The translations under genes and the position numbers were made by a program. DNA of 64,000 bases from NCBI GenBank assembly GCA_019358835.1, contig JAHHIH010000001.1:310001-374000 (forward strand). Direction: 5' to 3'. Below, one piece after another: positions 1 through 9,800 of this stretch. Under the pieces are notes generated by a model. That model was not told the origin of the DNA. It saw only the letters and a program-made list of their open reading frames with translations, and did no database searches. Source of the stretch: Tildeniella torsiva UHER 1998/13D (lineage in GTDB: Bacteria > Cyanobacteriota > Cyanobacteriia > Phormidesmidales > Phormidesmidaceae). The number at the start of each line of letters is the position of its first letter. Positions within the stretch are counted from its first letter, which is position 1.

Positions 1-37
1 GTCGGCAATTATCTTTCATCACTCCCAAAAATTCTAC

Positions 38-80
38 AGCCCAGCTTTTCCCAAACAATGACAAAGGGAAAAGCTGGGCT
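38..80 (-). terminator. Hairpin downstream of nblA
   Basis: A perfect 15-bp stem (positions 38-52 with 66-80) has a 13-nt loop. On the minus strand it is followed after a few bases by a run of five T. It lies about 65 nt past the nblA stop codon, which suits a Rho-independent terminator for that gene. This is read from the sequence only. Confidence 0.6.
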
Positions 81-144
81 CATAGTTGGTTTGGGCATCA
101 AACGTGAACTGTCTTGAGGGCATTGCCGTGTCTGGCAGAAGAAA

Positions 145-363
145 TTATCCTTCTGCGAGTGCTTCGTGCCCAAAGTCAGGGCCTTTACCAATATCCCAGG
201 TGTTTTTCAGAATTTCCCGAAACGTAGTGCTTTGGTACAACATTGCTTCTTTAAGCTGCACAAGTAAGGTTTGAGCATCTTCTGGAGAAAGCGACTGAAC
301 CTGCTCCTCAAACACCCGAAGTTCAAACTGCTGCTCAAGGGGCAACTCTTGGCGAATATCCAT
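145..363 (-). CDS. nblA: NblA-family phycobilisome degradation protein
   Basis: The 72-residue protein fits the NblA/Ycf18 family, small helical adaptors that bind phycobiliproteins and deliver phycobilisomes to Clp proteolysis during nutrient stress. The family signature is visible: LSLEQQF-like ELPLEQQFELRVFE at residues 6-19, then a QVQSLSPEDAQ stretch and a second helix ending in FREILKN. The C-terminal tail (about residues 58-72) is slightly longer than in many homologues. It starts at an ATG at 363 with only a weak purine-rich region upstream. A hairpin terminator follows, so it is probably monocistronic. NblA genes are usually induced by nitrogen or sulfur starvation; no NtcA site was identified here. 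Confidence 0.85.
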   Translation of the reverse strand: MDIRQELPLEQQFELRVFEEQVQSLSPEDAQTLLVQLKEAMLYQSTTFREILKNTWDIGKGPDFGHEALAEG

Positions 364-648
364 GATGATGTCTCTTCTAGTACGACTTCATGTCTATGAA
401 TGTAACACTTTATTAAAGAATCGGTGGAGATCTCTGTCTTACGTGCTAGTCAACTTGACTGCCGCTTCGCCTTCAACGCAGCCGACCGGGCTGCCCCTTA
501 AGCCGTTCGCCAGGCACATGGCTCCCCAGGCTTTTTCTCAAAGAATGCACGTTAAGCACTGTCAAATCTTTGACCGTAAGCTACATGCCCCTGGGACAGC
601 TTTTTAGAATGATTTTTATGCAACTGAGTAAGGCATCGCCGCGATCTG
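364..648. other. Intergenic region between nblA and the GAF gene
   Basis: This 285-nt region between divergent genes should hold both promoters. An open frame at 362-607 has no recognisable protein features and a start overlapping the nblA start, so I do not call a gene. No convincing regulator site was found. Confidence 0.5.
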
Positions 649-1383
649 ATGCAAGTCAACACCCCCACCCAAGAAGCGGAGCGGCTTGAGGCACTCAGGC
701 AATATAAGGTTTTGGATACGCCCGCCGAGCGTTCCTATGACGACATCACCTCGCTGGCCGCCTTTATCTGCGAGGTGCCGATCGCGCTAATTAGCCTGGT
801 TGATGCAGAGCGGCAGTGGTTTAAATCTAAGGTAGGTCTGGTGGCGCAAGAGACCAGTCGAGATGTTTCTTTCTGCGCCCACGCCATTTTGAGCCCAGCG
901 ATCATGATTGTGCAGGATGCGTCTGGGGATGAACGGTTTGCCAGCAATCCGCTGGTGACTGGCGAGCCGGGCATTCGATTTTACGCTGGAGTGCCGCTGA
1001 TTTCTCCTGGTGGTCAGCCCCTAGGAACGCTGTGTGTGATTGACAGAAAACCCAGGACTTTGAACGCTTACCAAATTCAGGCGTTAGAGGCGTTGGCGCG
1101 TCAGGTGGTGATGCAGCTAGAGCTACAGCGAGTGTCTGCGCAACTGGCTGAGGCGCTGGAGAAAATGGAGCTGATGGCTGGATTGGTGCCCATTTGTTCT
1201 TATTGCAAAGGCATTCGAAATGATCAGGGCTACTGGTCAACGGTGGAGTCGTTTATTCAGCAATATTCGGATGTCGGATTCACCCATGGGGTGTGCGACC
1301 ACTGTATGAAACGACATTTTCCAGAGGTAGCAGAAATTTTGCTCCCAAATCTGGAGTCAAACGACATCACCTCAGACGAGTAG
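649..1383 (+). CDS. GAF-domain sensor protein with C-terminal Cys-rich module
   Basis: Residues about 10-165 form a GAF domain of the type that opens many cyanobacterial signalling proteins (EALRQYKVLDT start, FYAGVPLISPGGQPLGTLCV core). A short coiled-coil-like helix at about 165-185 follows. The last 50 residues carry a CSYCKGIR...GYW...HGVCDHC module. This CxxC...CxxC arrangement is common at the ends of GAF and PAS response proteins and may bind a metal. There is no kinase, cyclase or output domain, so it may act as a soluble sensor or partner protein. The ligand is unknown. It starts at ATG 649 without a clear Shine-Dalgarno site. Confidence 0.75.
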   Translation: MQVNTPTQEAERLEALRQYKVLDTPAERSYDDITSLAAFICEVPIALISLVDAERQWFKSKVGLVAQETSRDVSFCAHAILSPAIMIVQDASGDERFASNPLVTGEPGIRFYAGVPLISPGGQPLGTLCVIDRKPRTLNAYQIQALEALARQVVMQLELQRVSAQLAEALEKMELMAGLVPICSYCKGIRNDQGYWSTVESFIQQYSDVGFTHGVCDHCMKRHFPEVAEILLPNLESNDITSDE

Positions 1384-1399
1384 ATATAACGCACGGCCC

Positions 1400-2062
1400 T
1401 TACTCAGCCCACTGGCGCAGCAGGTTGGCGGTGGTTTTAGTCAGCAGATCAAACTCTGAGGTCTTGCCGGTTTGAGCAAACAGGCTGCGCTTCACGGTTT
1501 CAAGGTCAAAGAGAATTTCGCGGCGGGCGGCATCGCGCACTAGGCTTTGCACCCAACCCACGGCCACCATGCGATCGCCCCTCACCACCGGCTCCACCCG
1601 ATGCAGCGTCGTCGATGGGTAGACAAGGGCGCTGCCCGCCGCCAGCTTGTAGGGCTGCTCGCTGTCGGCCCCCTCAATCACCAATTCGCCGCCGTCGTAC
1701 TCCTCCGGCCCGCTCAAAAACACCGTAAACGACAGATCCGATCGGTAAAAGTTAGCGCCCCCCATCAGAGCATTGTCGGTGTGCCGCCCGTAACTCATGC
1801 CCACCCCATAGCGGCTAAACAGCAGGGAATGGATGATGCGGGGGTATGCGATCGCCTGAAACAGCGCATTCCGCACCAAAGCTTTTTGCACCACCGCCTT
1901 CAATGGCTCAGCCGCCTGCTTAGCCGCCTGCTCGTTTTGCTTGACCAGCTTGGCATGCCAGCCCGCCGTCGTTGCCCCCGGCACAAACTCAGCCTGGCCC
2001 AATCCCGCTTTAATCTGAGCCACTTCATCTGGGGTCAACACATTAGCAATACAAACAATCAT
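1400..2062 (-). CDS. PKHD-type Fe(II)/2-oxoglutarate dioxygenase
   Basis: This 220-residue protein matches the PKHD-type hydroxylase family (PiuC/YbiX-like), Fe(II)- and 2-oxoglutarate-dependent oxygenases often linked to iron metabolism. The double-stranded beta-helix is visible, with the metal triad candidates His and Asp in YGRHTDNALM (about residues 95-105) and the distal His in TTLHRVEPV (about 157). The C-terminal helix (about 185-220) is typical of the family. The substrate is unknown. It is convergent with the GAF gene, separated by 16 nt. The start at ATG 2062 gives the family's usual length of about 220-225 residues. Confidence 0.85.
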   Translation of the reverse strand: MIVCIANVLTPDEVAQIKAGLGQAEFVPGATTAGWHAKLVKQNEQAAKQAAEPLKAVVQKALVRNALFQAIAYPRIIHSLLFSRYGVGMSYGRHTDNALMGGANFYRSDLSFTVFLSGPEEYDGGELVIEGADSEQPYKLAAGSALVYPSTTLHRVEPVVRGDRMVAVGWVQSLVRDAARREILFDLETVKRSLFAQTGKTSEFDLLTKTTANLLRQWAE

Positions 2063-2120
2063 CAGCGCCAGCCAAAAAGCGAATACAGCTAAACTACAGC
2101 CTAAAAGATCCCAGACTCAG

Positions 2121-2235
2121 TAGATCGCAAAGTCCCTGTCAGCCCTCTCCCCCAGCCCCTCTCCCAGGGAGGCGAGGGGAGTTGGAAAACCTTTCAAAGT
2201 TCCTCTCCAAAGCTGGGAAAGCGATTAGGGTGTAG
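2121..2235. repeat. Dispersed repeat, copy A
   Basis: This roughly 115-bp element is largely the same as a second copy at 53075-53190. Both begin TAGATCGCAAAGTCCC, share the CCCCCAGCCCCTCTCCCAGG core and end in a GGGT-rich arm. The CCTCTCCC and GGGAGAGG arms could fold back on each other. The surrounding 404-nt gap (2063-2466) has no other gene; its end (about 2345-2410) is a C-rich low-complexity tract. Elements like this are common between cyanobacterial genes. Confidence 0.7.
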
Positions 2236-2466
2236 CTTGCTTCCCGCAGGGTGGGCTAATTCTCGTCAGGGGAGATTAGTTTCGATCTCCTGAAACTACT
2301 TCTTTTCTACCCTTAAGCGCCTAACTAACAGAACACCACTTAACGCTACACTCCCCCACCCCCCCATCTCCTCATCAACCCCCCACCCCGTCACTCCCCC
2401 ACCCCCCACTTCCGATCATCTGGTGTATCTTAGTCGGGTATCGCCCACACCCCTGGGCTACACCGC

Positions 2467-3831
2467 GTGGAGGATTCGCAATCCGTGGCTTCCCTATCGC
2501 TAATGGCCCTGCCCCTGGGCCTGTTCTCAATCCTCTTAGGCACCGGAGAACCCAAGCTCCTACAGCCGTCTGGGCTCAACCCCGCCGCATTGCAAATCGA
2601 GTGGCAGTCGCCGTGGATTGCAGAACTGGCCCGTGACCCAGTGGTGGAGGCGATCGTGGCCGACTACGTGGCGGGGCTGCAGCGGCAGGGCTGGTCAGTG
2701 CCCGACCAGGGCGTTTGGATACAGGTGGGCCAGAGCGCGATCGCTGAGCACCAAGGCAATGTGCTGCTGCCCGCCGCCTCGCTAACCAAGCTGGCGACCA
2801 CCCTGGCCGCGCTGAAAACCTGGCCCCTCGACCATAGTTTTGAGACGCGGGTGGGCATACGCGGCACCCTCCAGCCCGATGGTGTGCTCGACGGCGATCT
2901 GGTGATTCAGGGCAGCGGCGACCCGCTGTTTGTGTGGGAAGAGGGCATTGTGCTGGCCAACCGTCTGCAAGAGCTGGGCATTCAGCGGGTGACGGGGGAG
3001 ATTTTGGTGAGCGGCTCCTTCACGATGAATTTTGAGGAGGAACAGGCGGACTCTCTGGCGGATTTGCAGCAGGCGATGTCGGCCACCACCTGGAGCTGGG
3101 AGGCCCAGCAGGCCTACGCTAATTTGCCACCCGGCACGCCCCAGCCCAGCCTCCAGGTGGTGGGTACGCCTCGTTGGGTAGCGGCGGCGGAGCTAGAGGC
3201 CAGCGACATCGAGTGGGTGGTGCAGCACCAGTCGCTGCCGCTGGTGGCCCTGCTCAAGGCGATGAATATCTACAGCAACAACGTGATGGCGGAAATGGTG
3301 GCCGAGCTGGTGGGCGGGCCGGGGCCGGTGATGACTAAGGCGACAGCAGCAGCCGAATTACCGACCGGTGAACTCAGCCTGGTCAACGGGTCGGGCCTGG
3401 GGGTAGAGAATCAAATGTCGGCGCGGGCGGCGGTAGCGATGATGGTGGCGATTCAGCAAGAGCTGAGTGCCCAGGGCTTTTCGGTGGCCGACGTGCTGCC
3501 GGTGTCGGGGGAAGATGTAGGTACGCTAGTCGATCGCCGCATTCCGGCCACTGCGACGGTTAAGACCGGCAGCCTGGCGGAGGTCAGCGCCCTGGCAGGA
3601 ATGGTGCCCACCGCCGAAAAGGGGCCGGTGTTGTTTGCCATTATCAATAAAGGCTGGGATATCCCCGGTCTGAGGGTGCAGCAAGACCAGCTGTTGCAGG
3701 CGATTCAAGCCCACTGGGGCGTGGCGGAAGCGCCCGCCGAGATGCGGACGAAGGTAGTGATGCAGACGGGGCCGTTTCGCTACGGCGACCCCAGCCGCAA
3801 TCAGGTAGCCCAGGATGTCGCGTCGGAGTAG
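2467..3831 (+). CDS. D-alanyl-D-alanine carboxypeptidase / endopeptidase (PBP4, DacB family)
   Basis: This is a serine peptidase of family S13, acting in the periplasm on peptidoglycan cross-links. All three penicillin-binding motifs are present: SLTK (S105, K108), SNN (S270) and KTG (K366). A hydrophobic segment near residues 10-25 could be a signal or anchor. The length of 454 residues is normal. I accept the GTG at 2467; nothing closer fits. The last 31 nt overlap the end of the convergent LpxB-like gene. The motifs make the assignment strong; the choice between carboxypeptidase and endopeptidase activity is not visible. Confidence 0.85.
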   Translation: MEDSQSVASLSLMALPLGLFSILLGTGEPKLLQPSGLNPAALQIEWQSPWIAELARDPVVEAIVADYVAGLQRQGWSVPDQGVWIQVGQSAIAEHQGNVLLPAASLTKLATTLAALKTWPLDHSFETRVGIRGTLQPDGVLDGDLVIQGSGDPLFVWEEGIVLANRLQELGIQRVTGEILVSGSFTMNFEEEQADSLADLQQAMSATTWSWEAQQAYANLPPGTPQPSLQVVGTPRWVAAAELEASDIEWVVQHQSLPLVALLKAMNIYSNNVMAEMVAELVGGPGPVMTKATAAAELPTGELSLVNGSGLGVENQMSARAAVAMMVAIQQELSAQGFSVADVLPVSGEDVGTLVDRRIPATATVKTGSLAEVSALAGMVPTAEKGPVLFAIINKGWDIPGLRVQQDQLLQAIQAHWGVAEAPAEMRTKVVMQTGPFRYGDPSRNQVAQDVASE

Positions 3832-5063
3832 GGCGGCTCGGCGTAGTGCTGGTGCAGGGCTTTGGCGATCGCCCCGGCTGCCCCCGGCTGCCCCATGCGG
3901 CGGCGGCCATTCTCAGCAATGCGCTGGAGGCGGGGGCCATCGGCGAGGCAGGCTTGCAGTGCCGCCCCCGTCTCACCGGGCTGGCTGAGCAAAATGATGG
4001 ATTGTCCCAGCAGCCGCGACTGCGACTCGGCAAAGGCGTAAGTAAACTGCGGCCCAGAGCCGGGAAAGGTGACGACGGGCTTGCCCAGGCCGACGGCCTG
4101 CTCGGTGGCGGTGCCAGCGGTGGCGATCGCCGCATCGGACAGGTGCAGGCATTCGGCAAAGGCATTGGTGGTCAGCACCAGCACACCATTGTTTCGCTGA
4201 AACGTGGGGTACTCCCCCCTGACGGGCTGCCAGCCAGCGTCGAGCAAGACATCCTTAAACGCGGCCAGGTTGAGGGAGGGGGCCAGGGCGGCCAGCAGGC
4301 GAATCTGGCGATCGCCGAAGGTTTGCATCACTGATGCGATCGCCTCCACCATCCGCTGCCAGTTGTCAAAGGCTTCGGGTGCGCGGGAGCCGGGCAGCAG
4401 CGCCAGGGTGAGCCGAGCGGTAGCCGGGGGGAATGTTGCGGTCAGCCGGGCCAGTTTGTCGGCGCTGGTGTCCAAGTCATCCATCATCGGGTTGCCGGGA
4501 TAGAGGGCGGGCACCCCCAGCTTTTGCAGTAGGTCAGCGGTGAGCTGGTCGCGCACAAAGGCTCCCTGGCAGCGGGGGCGGGCCATCAGCCAGCGCTCCC
4601 AGGGCACGTAGACCGAGCCCGACCAGCCTTCTAAGGGGGGGCGACTGGGCCAGCGACCGGTTTCGTTACGCAGGTAGTATTCTGACTTAGCGGTGCCCAC
4701 AAAGAAATAGTCTGCCCCGCTCTGCCAGGCGATCGCCAGGGGCACAATATCGCCCACCGCCAAAATTTTGCCGCCGCTCTTGGCCCACTGGCGGGCGGTT
4801 TTAAGCTGGGCCAGGGTCAGCCCCACCAGCCCCCCCTGCAAATCGCGCCACAGCTGGGAGCGATCCATATAGATGAAGCCGCCGGAGGGCATAGCCTGGG
4901 TCGGCCCTTGGATGGCAATGCCCGCTTTCTCGTAGGCGCGGCCTTCGCCCACAATGGGCAGCGCGGCTAGGGTTGGCGCACCGGGCAGTTGGCGCAGCTG
5001 CTTGAGAATGCGAACCGCAATGCCGTCTTCGCCGTGGCCATTGCTAATGCAGAGTAGCTTCAT
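3801..5063 (-). CDS. Lipid-A-disaccharide synthase-related glycosyltransferase
   Basis: This 420-residue GT-B type protein belongs to the LpxB-related family found in cyanobacteria and plants. The N-terminus MKLLCISNGHGEDGIA is the family's glycine-rich loop, and SDAAIATAGTATEQAVGLGKPVV (about residues 320-342) is the nucleotide-sugar site. Whether it works on lipid A is uncertain, since family members of this type are of unproven function. I chose ATG 5063 because family homology begins there; an upstream in-frame start at 5174 would add 37 unrelated residues. It overlaps the dacB-type gene by 31 nt at their 3' ends. Confidence 0.8.
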   Translation of the reverse strand: MKLLCISNGHGEDGIAVRILKQLRQLPGAPTLAALPIVGEGRAYEKAGIAIQGPTQAMPSGGFIYMDRSQLWRDLQGGLVGLTLAQLKTARQWAKSGGKILAVGDIVPLAIAWQSGADYFFVGTAKSEYYLRNETGRWPSRPPLEGWSGSVYVPWERWLMARPRCQGAFVRDQLTADLLQKLGVPALYPGNPMMDDLDTSADKLARLTATFPPATARLTLALLPGSRAPEAFDNWQRMVEAIASVMQTFGDRQIRLLAALAPSLNLAAFKDVLLDAGWQPVRGEYPTFQRNNGVLVLTTNAFAECLHLSDAAIATAGTATEQAVGLGKPVVTFPGSGPQFTYAFAESQSRLLGQSIILLSQPGETGAALQACLADGPRLQRIAENGRRRMGQPGAAGAIAKALHQHYAEPPYSDATSWAT

Positions 5064-5183
5064 CGTGGGGAACTCAATACCATCCCCAACCCTAACAGAA
5101 AACCATGTTTCAGGTTTTGGAGATGACAACCGAAGGACACTGGAATCACAGGCTAGCCGATAGAACTGGCCCAAGGTGGCGGC

Positions 5184-5189
5184 TATAAT
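5184..5189 (+). promoter_or_regulatory. Possible -10 box for xisHI
   Basis: A perfect TATAAT lies 35 nt before the xisH start. No clear -35 hexamer was seen at the expected distance, so this is a candidate only. Confidence 0.35.
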
Positions 5190-5223
5190 TTAGCTCAATG
5201 GCAAGAGCTAGAAAAGGACTGAC

Positions 5224-5640
5224 GTGCCAGCTAGAGACCTCTATCACGATGCAGTCAAGGCAGCCTTAATCAAAGACGGTTGGGTGATTCTTGCGGATCC
5301 GTATCGCATTCAGTATAAAGACCTCGATTTGTATGCGGACTTAGCGGCGGAGCAACCCATAGCGGCTGAGCGATCTGGGCAGAAAATAGTCGTTGAAATC
5401 AAAAGCTTTGTTGGACGCTCTTTGATCACTGACTTCCATCTAGCGGTCGGTCAATATAAGGTGTATCAAGTACTGCTTCAAGAGACAGCATCTGAGTACG
5501 ATCTCTATTTAGCCATAGATGATATTACCTACCACAATTTCTTCAGCCGCGAAGGCGTTGAGTTTTTAGTCCGCTCCAGCCAAATTAGATTTTTTGTGGT
5601 CAATATCGACGAGCAGGAGATTATCCAATGGATAAGTTAG
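5224..5640 (+). CDS. xisH: XisH family protein
   Basis: This 138-residue protein matches XisH, named for the fdxN-element excision-controlling factors of heterocystous cyanobacteria. It starts PARDLYHDAVKAALIKDGW, as the family does. The LDLYADL and VVEIKSF motifs give the D...ExK pattern of PD-(D/E)XK nuclease-fold proteins. It starts at GTG 5224. Its end overlaps the start of xisI by 13 nt, so the two are probably translated together. xisHI pairs are found widely without any fdxN element, and none is visible here; the current role is unknown. Nuclease activity is inference. Confidence 0.88.
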   Translation: MPARDLYHDAVKAALIKDGWVILADPYRIQYKDLDLYADLAAEQPIAAERSGQKIVVEIKSFVGRSLITDFHLAVGQYKVYQVLLQETASEYDLYLAIDDITYHNFFSREGVEFLVRSSQIRFFVVNIDEQEIIQWIS

Positions 5641-5969
5641 ATCAGTATCGTCAAATCATCCAAAAAATTCTGACCGAGTATCGAGATTGGGCCACAGGAT
5701 CGAACCAAACTGGGGTGCAGGAGTGCGTTTCTTTCGATCCAGATCGCGATCATTACTTCTGGTTCCATGTGGGATGGAATGGCAAACAGCGGGATTTTGG
5801 GGTAACTGTCTATCTCCGCTTAGAACAAGGCAAAATTTGGATTGAAGAAGATTGGACAAAACAGGGCATTGCCAATGATTTATTAGAGGCCGGAGTTCCT
5901 CCAGAGGATATTGTCTTGGGCTTTCAACACCCCAAAAAACGTTCTATGACAGAATTTGCCTGGGCATAA
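5628..5969 (+). CDS. xisI: XisI family protein
   Basis: This 113-residue partner of XisH has the family pattern: an N-terminal helix (DKLDQYRQIIQKILTEY), a central strand region with DPDRDHYFWFHVGW, a KIWIEEDWTK segment and the end GFQHPKKR. The gene starts inside xisH (13-nt overlap), which indicates translational coupling. Its biochemical role is unknown; the constant pairing with a nuclease-fold protein suggests a regulator or inhibitor of XisH, which is inference. Confidence 0.88.
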   Translation: MDKLDQYRQIIQKILTEYRDWATGSNQTGVQECVSFDPDRDHYFWFHVGWNGKQRDFGVTVYLRLEQGKIWIEEDWTKQGIANDLLEAGVPPEDIVLGFQHPKKRSMTEFAWA

Positions 5970-6002
5970 ATATTGACTGTTGAAGAGTTTGATTTTGGTG
6001 TG

Positions 6003-6590
6003 CTAATTCGATTGAGGGCGAGCTTTACGAATAGGCTTTGGTGTTGATTTTAGTTTTACAGTCCCCAGCGTTTTGGCAATGTCACGCTGAATGGCCTCTT
6101 GCCCATAGGATTCCTGCACGGGAAAGCGAACGAGGGGCAGACCAGCACTCTTGACGGTCTGGTTGAGAAAATCGTCTCGCTTGACGCGATCGCCGCGCTG
6201 GTGGGTGCTGTCATCCAGTTCAACGGCGGCCAGCACCTTGAGGGTGGCTGGATCGCAGAGCACGAAGTCGAAGTGCTTGGCTGAGATTTTGTTGAAGGCC
6301 CGCTGCCAGTCGCCTCGGTTGTCGGTCTGGGGTTTGAGCACATCGGCCACGCGCACCTTGCCAAACACCAGATACTGCCCTTGGGTCGCCGCTTGTAGGG
6401 CTCGATAGAAGGTCAGCTCTGTACGGGTAAACAGATATGGTTGACGGCTGTAGGTATAGGCCTGAGCTGAGTCGTTCTCGCTGACCCGGCTAGATTGAGG
6501 CGGCGTCAAGTTTCTCGGGCTGCTTAAGAGGGCCAGCGCACCAACGCCCACCACAATACAAATCAGCAACAAAAAAATCAGCGATGACAC
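6003..6590 (-). CDS. DUF2726 protein with N-terminal membrane anchor
   Basis: One membrane segment (about residues 3-23) is followed by a linker and a DUF2726 domain (about 45-180). The domain shows FTRTELTFYRAL, HFDFVLCD and AAVELDDSTHQ, the last two resembling the acidic strands of restriction-endonuclease-like folds. Function is unknown; a membrane-tethered nuclease-like domain is inference from the fold pattern. It starts at GTG 6590, which places the hydrophobic segment at the very N-terminus. It stands alone and is divergent from the hybrid kinase. Confidence 0.75.
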   Translation of the reverse strand: MSSLIFLLLICIVVGVGALALLSSPRNLTPPQSSRVSENDSAQAYTYSRQPYLFTRTELTFYRALQAATQGQYLVFGKVRVADVLKPQTDNRGDWQRAFNKISAKHFDFVLCDPATLKVLAAVELDDSTHQRGDRVKRDDFLNQTVKSAGLPLVRFPVQESYGQEAIQRDIAKTLGTVKLKSTPKPIRKARPQSN

Positions 6591-6800
6591 GGGCTATCAA
6601 CCTGCGGTAGACATTGACGCTAGGTTTCCCCCAGGAGGGTCAGGTCGTGGCAGATTGACGGGTACTGAGGCCCGATCGCCTCAATGTTTCTTCGTGAAGA
6701 ACGGCGGTTTCGTTGCGAAACGGCCACTTTTGCCCGCCATTGCCCCTCGATTTCCTTAGGATTTGGAAAGACCGTTGTTCCTGTGTTCCTGGGATGCCCG

Positions 6801-9800
6801 ATGAAACTCCTGGTTTTGGAAAACGAACCCCTAGTTGCCCAGGCGCTGAAGCTGCTGCTGGCTAGCGTAGCTTGCGACGTGGAGGTGGTCTGCGGTGTAG
6901 AAGCCTGCGATCGCCCCAGCCTTCTACACCAAGCGCTGGAGGGTCGCTACGACCTGATCGTGCTGGATGCGGGGGCAGAGAATGCTGTGCTGGGGGGCGC
7001 GCTTCAGGCCCAGGGGCATTCCCCCACCCCGATTCTGCTGCTCACCGACTCCGCGATGGCAGCACCCTCTTGGGCCACCGAAATTCTTATTAAACCCGTG
7101 GAGGCGGTGGATCTGGTTGAGCGGATCAGTGCGCTGCTGGGGAAGCCCACCGCTGCGATTAGCCCCGTAGTGGAACTGGCTCGCAGCGAGGCGCGTTTTC
7201 GCAATATGGCCGACTATGCCCCGGTGATGGTCTGGGTGACCGATGCCACGGGCTGCTGTACCTACCTGAGCCAGAGCTGGTATGAGTTTACCGGGCAGTG
7301 CGAGGCGACGGGGCTGGGTCTGGGCTGGCTAGAGGCCGTGCATCCCGACGATCGCGCCACGGCCAAGGCCACGTTTCTCACCGCCACCGAGCGCCAGCAG
7401 GAGTTTCGGCTGGAGTATCGCCTGCGCCGCCGCGACGGCGAATACCGCTGGATGCTCGACGCGGCTCGCCCCTGGCTGGGGGTGGCGGGCGAGTTTGAGG
7501 GCTACATTGGCTCGGTGCTGGATATCAGCGAGCGGGTTCGCGGCGAAGCCGAACGCAAGCAGGCCAACCTGGCCCTGCGCGAGTCAGAAGAGAAGTATCG
7601 GCGGCTGTTTTCGAGCGTTGACGAGGCGTTTTTGATTGGCGAGGCGCTGCGCTGCGACGACGGCGGCTTTGACTTTTTGTACATTGAGGTGAACCCGGCC
7701 TTTGAGCGGGCTACGGGCATTGCCCGCCAGCAGGTGCTGGGTCGGCGGGCGCGGCAGGTGCTGCCGGGGCTGGCGGAGGTGTGGTTTGACACCGTGGGTC
7801 GGGTGGGGTTTGGCGGCGAGGCCGTGCACCTGGAGGACTACGCTGCGCCGATCGATCGCTGGTTTTCGACCTCGTTTAAGCCGATGGGTAAGCCGGGCAG
7901 CGGCAGGCTCAGCGTTACCTTTAGCGATGTGACGGAGCGCAAGCGGCTAGAGCTGTCTCTCAAGGCGTCGGAGGCCAAGCTCAGCGGTATTTTAGACAGC
8001 GCGATCGCCGCCATTGCTAGCTTTAGGATCGACAGCAGCGGCAACTGGGAGTACGAGTACTGGTCAGCCGGGTGCGAACAGCTGTTTGGCTACCCCCGCA
8101 CTGTCTACGCCGACAAACAGTTTTGGCTCTCCCAGGTGCACCCCGACGATCGCGACCAGGTGCTGATGCCCCTGTTTGAAACCTTTTACGCCGAGGGCCA
8201 GGCAACCGCCGAATATCGGTTTCGCCATCAGGATGGGGACATGCGCTGGTTTTGCAGCGACTATGCCTCGCAGAAAATTGCCGCCGACTGCTGGGTGGTA
8301 ACCTCGGTTAACTACGACATTACCGAGCGCAAGCAGCTAGAGCGCGATCGCGAGCGGTTTTTAGCAGTGGGCTCTGACCTCCAGGTAATCACCGATCGCA
8401 ACGGTCACTTCCACTGGGTCAGCCCCACCTTTGAGCAAACCCTGGGCTGGACGGTGGCCGAAATGACCGCCATTCCCTGGGGCGACTTTGTCCACCCCGA
8501 CGACCTGGCCGCCTCCGCCGACGAAATTGTTGAGCTGTTTAAAGGGCGCGAAACCTTTGCCTTTGAGAATCGCTACCGCCACAGAGACGGTTCCTACCGC
8601 TGGCTGCTATGGAAGGCCCGCCTCTACCCCGACGACGACCGGGTCTACGGCGGTGCTATCGACATCACCGAACGCAAACGCTCCGAAGCGGCCCTGCGCG
8701 AGTCAGAGGAAAAATACCGCCTGCTGTTCAACTCCATGGACGAAGGCTTTTGCGTGATTGAGATGCTGTTTGATGAGCGCGATCGCCCCATCGACTACCG
8801 CTTTCTCGACATCAACCCCACCTTTGCCCAGCAGACGGGGCTTACGGATGCCAAGGGCAAACGCGTCCGCGAAATGGTGCCCAACCTCGAAAGCCACTGG
8901 TTTGAAAAGCTGGGCCGGGTAGCGCTCTCCGGGGAGCCGGTGCGTTTTGAAGATCACGCCGAAGAGATGGAGCGCTGGTTTGACGTGTTTGGCTTTCGCT
9001 TTGGCGCGCCAGAACTGCGCCAGGTGGCCGTGTTGTTTCGCAACGTCACCGAGCGGCGGCGGGCTGAGGCCGCCCTCCAAGAGAGCGAGCGCAAGCTGCG
9101 GGCGGTGTTTGACAGCACCTTTGAGTTTATTGGCCTGCTCAAAACCGACGGCACGGTGCTCGACATCAACCGCACGGCCCTAAACGTGGTTGCCACCGCC
9201 CCCGAAGCGGTGATTGGTCAACCCTTCTGGCTCACCCCCTGGTGGGATCACTTTCCCGAGCAGCGGGAGCGCCTGCGGCAGGCGATCGGTCGCGCCGCCC
9301 AGGGCGACACCGTGCGCATGGAAAACCAGCACATCTGGGCCGACGGCTCTACCGCCTGGGTTGACTTCTCGATTAAACCTGTCTTAGACGAACAGGGTCA
9401 GGTGATTATGCTGGTGCCCGAGGGGCGCGACATCACCGAACGCAAAGCCGCCGAGCGCAAAATTCGCGAACAGGCGGCTCTGCTCGACATCGCCTCCGAC
9501 GCCATTACCGTGCGCGACCTCGACCACCGCCTGCTCTACTGGAACCAGGGCGCAGAACGCCTCTACGGGTTTGAAGCCGCCGAAGCCCTGGGCCACAAAG
9601 CCTACGACCTGCTGCACAGCGAAGTTGCCCAGCACGGTGAGATGATGCCCACACTATTTGAGCAGGGCGAGTGGCGAGGCGAACTCGATAAAGTCACCAA
9701 AACCGACCAGGCGATCACCGTCGCCACCCGCTGGACTCTGGTCAACGACGAAGCCGGACGGCCCAAATTTATTCTCTCGGTGGAGACCGACATCACCGAA

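Noticed and set aside
362..607. 81-codon plus-strand frame next to nblA
   Set aside because: Its start overlaps the nblA start, and it has no recognisable protein pattern or ribosome site.
1547..2092. 181-codon plus-strand frame opposite the dioxygenase
   Set aside because: It is antisense to a clear PKHD hydroxylase; composition is what the reverse strand of GC-rich coding DNA gives.
5224..5969. xisH-xisI as sign of an fdxN excision element
   Set aside because: No recombinase xisF, nif gene or repeat border is present; xisHI pairs are common without the element.
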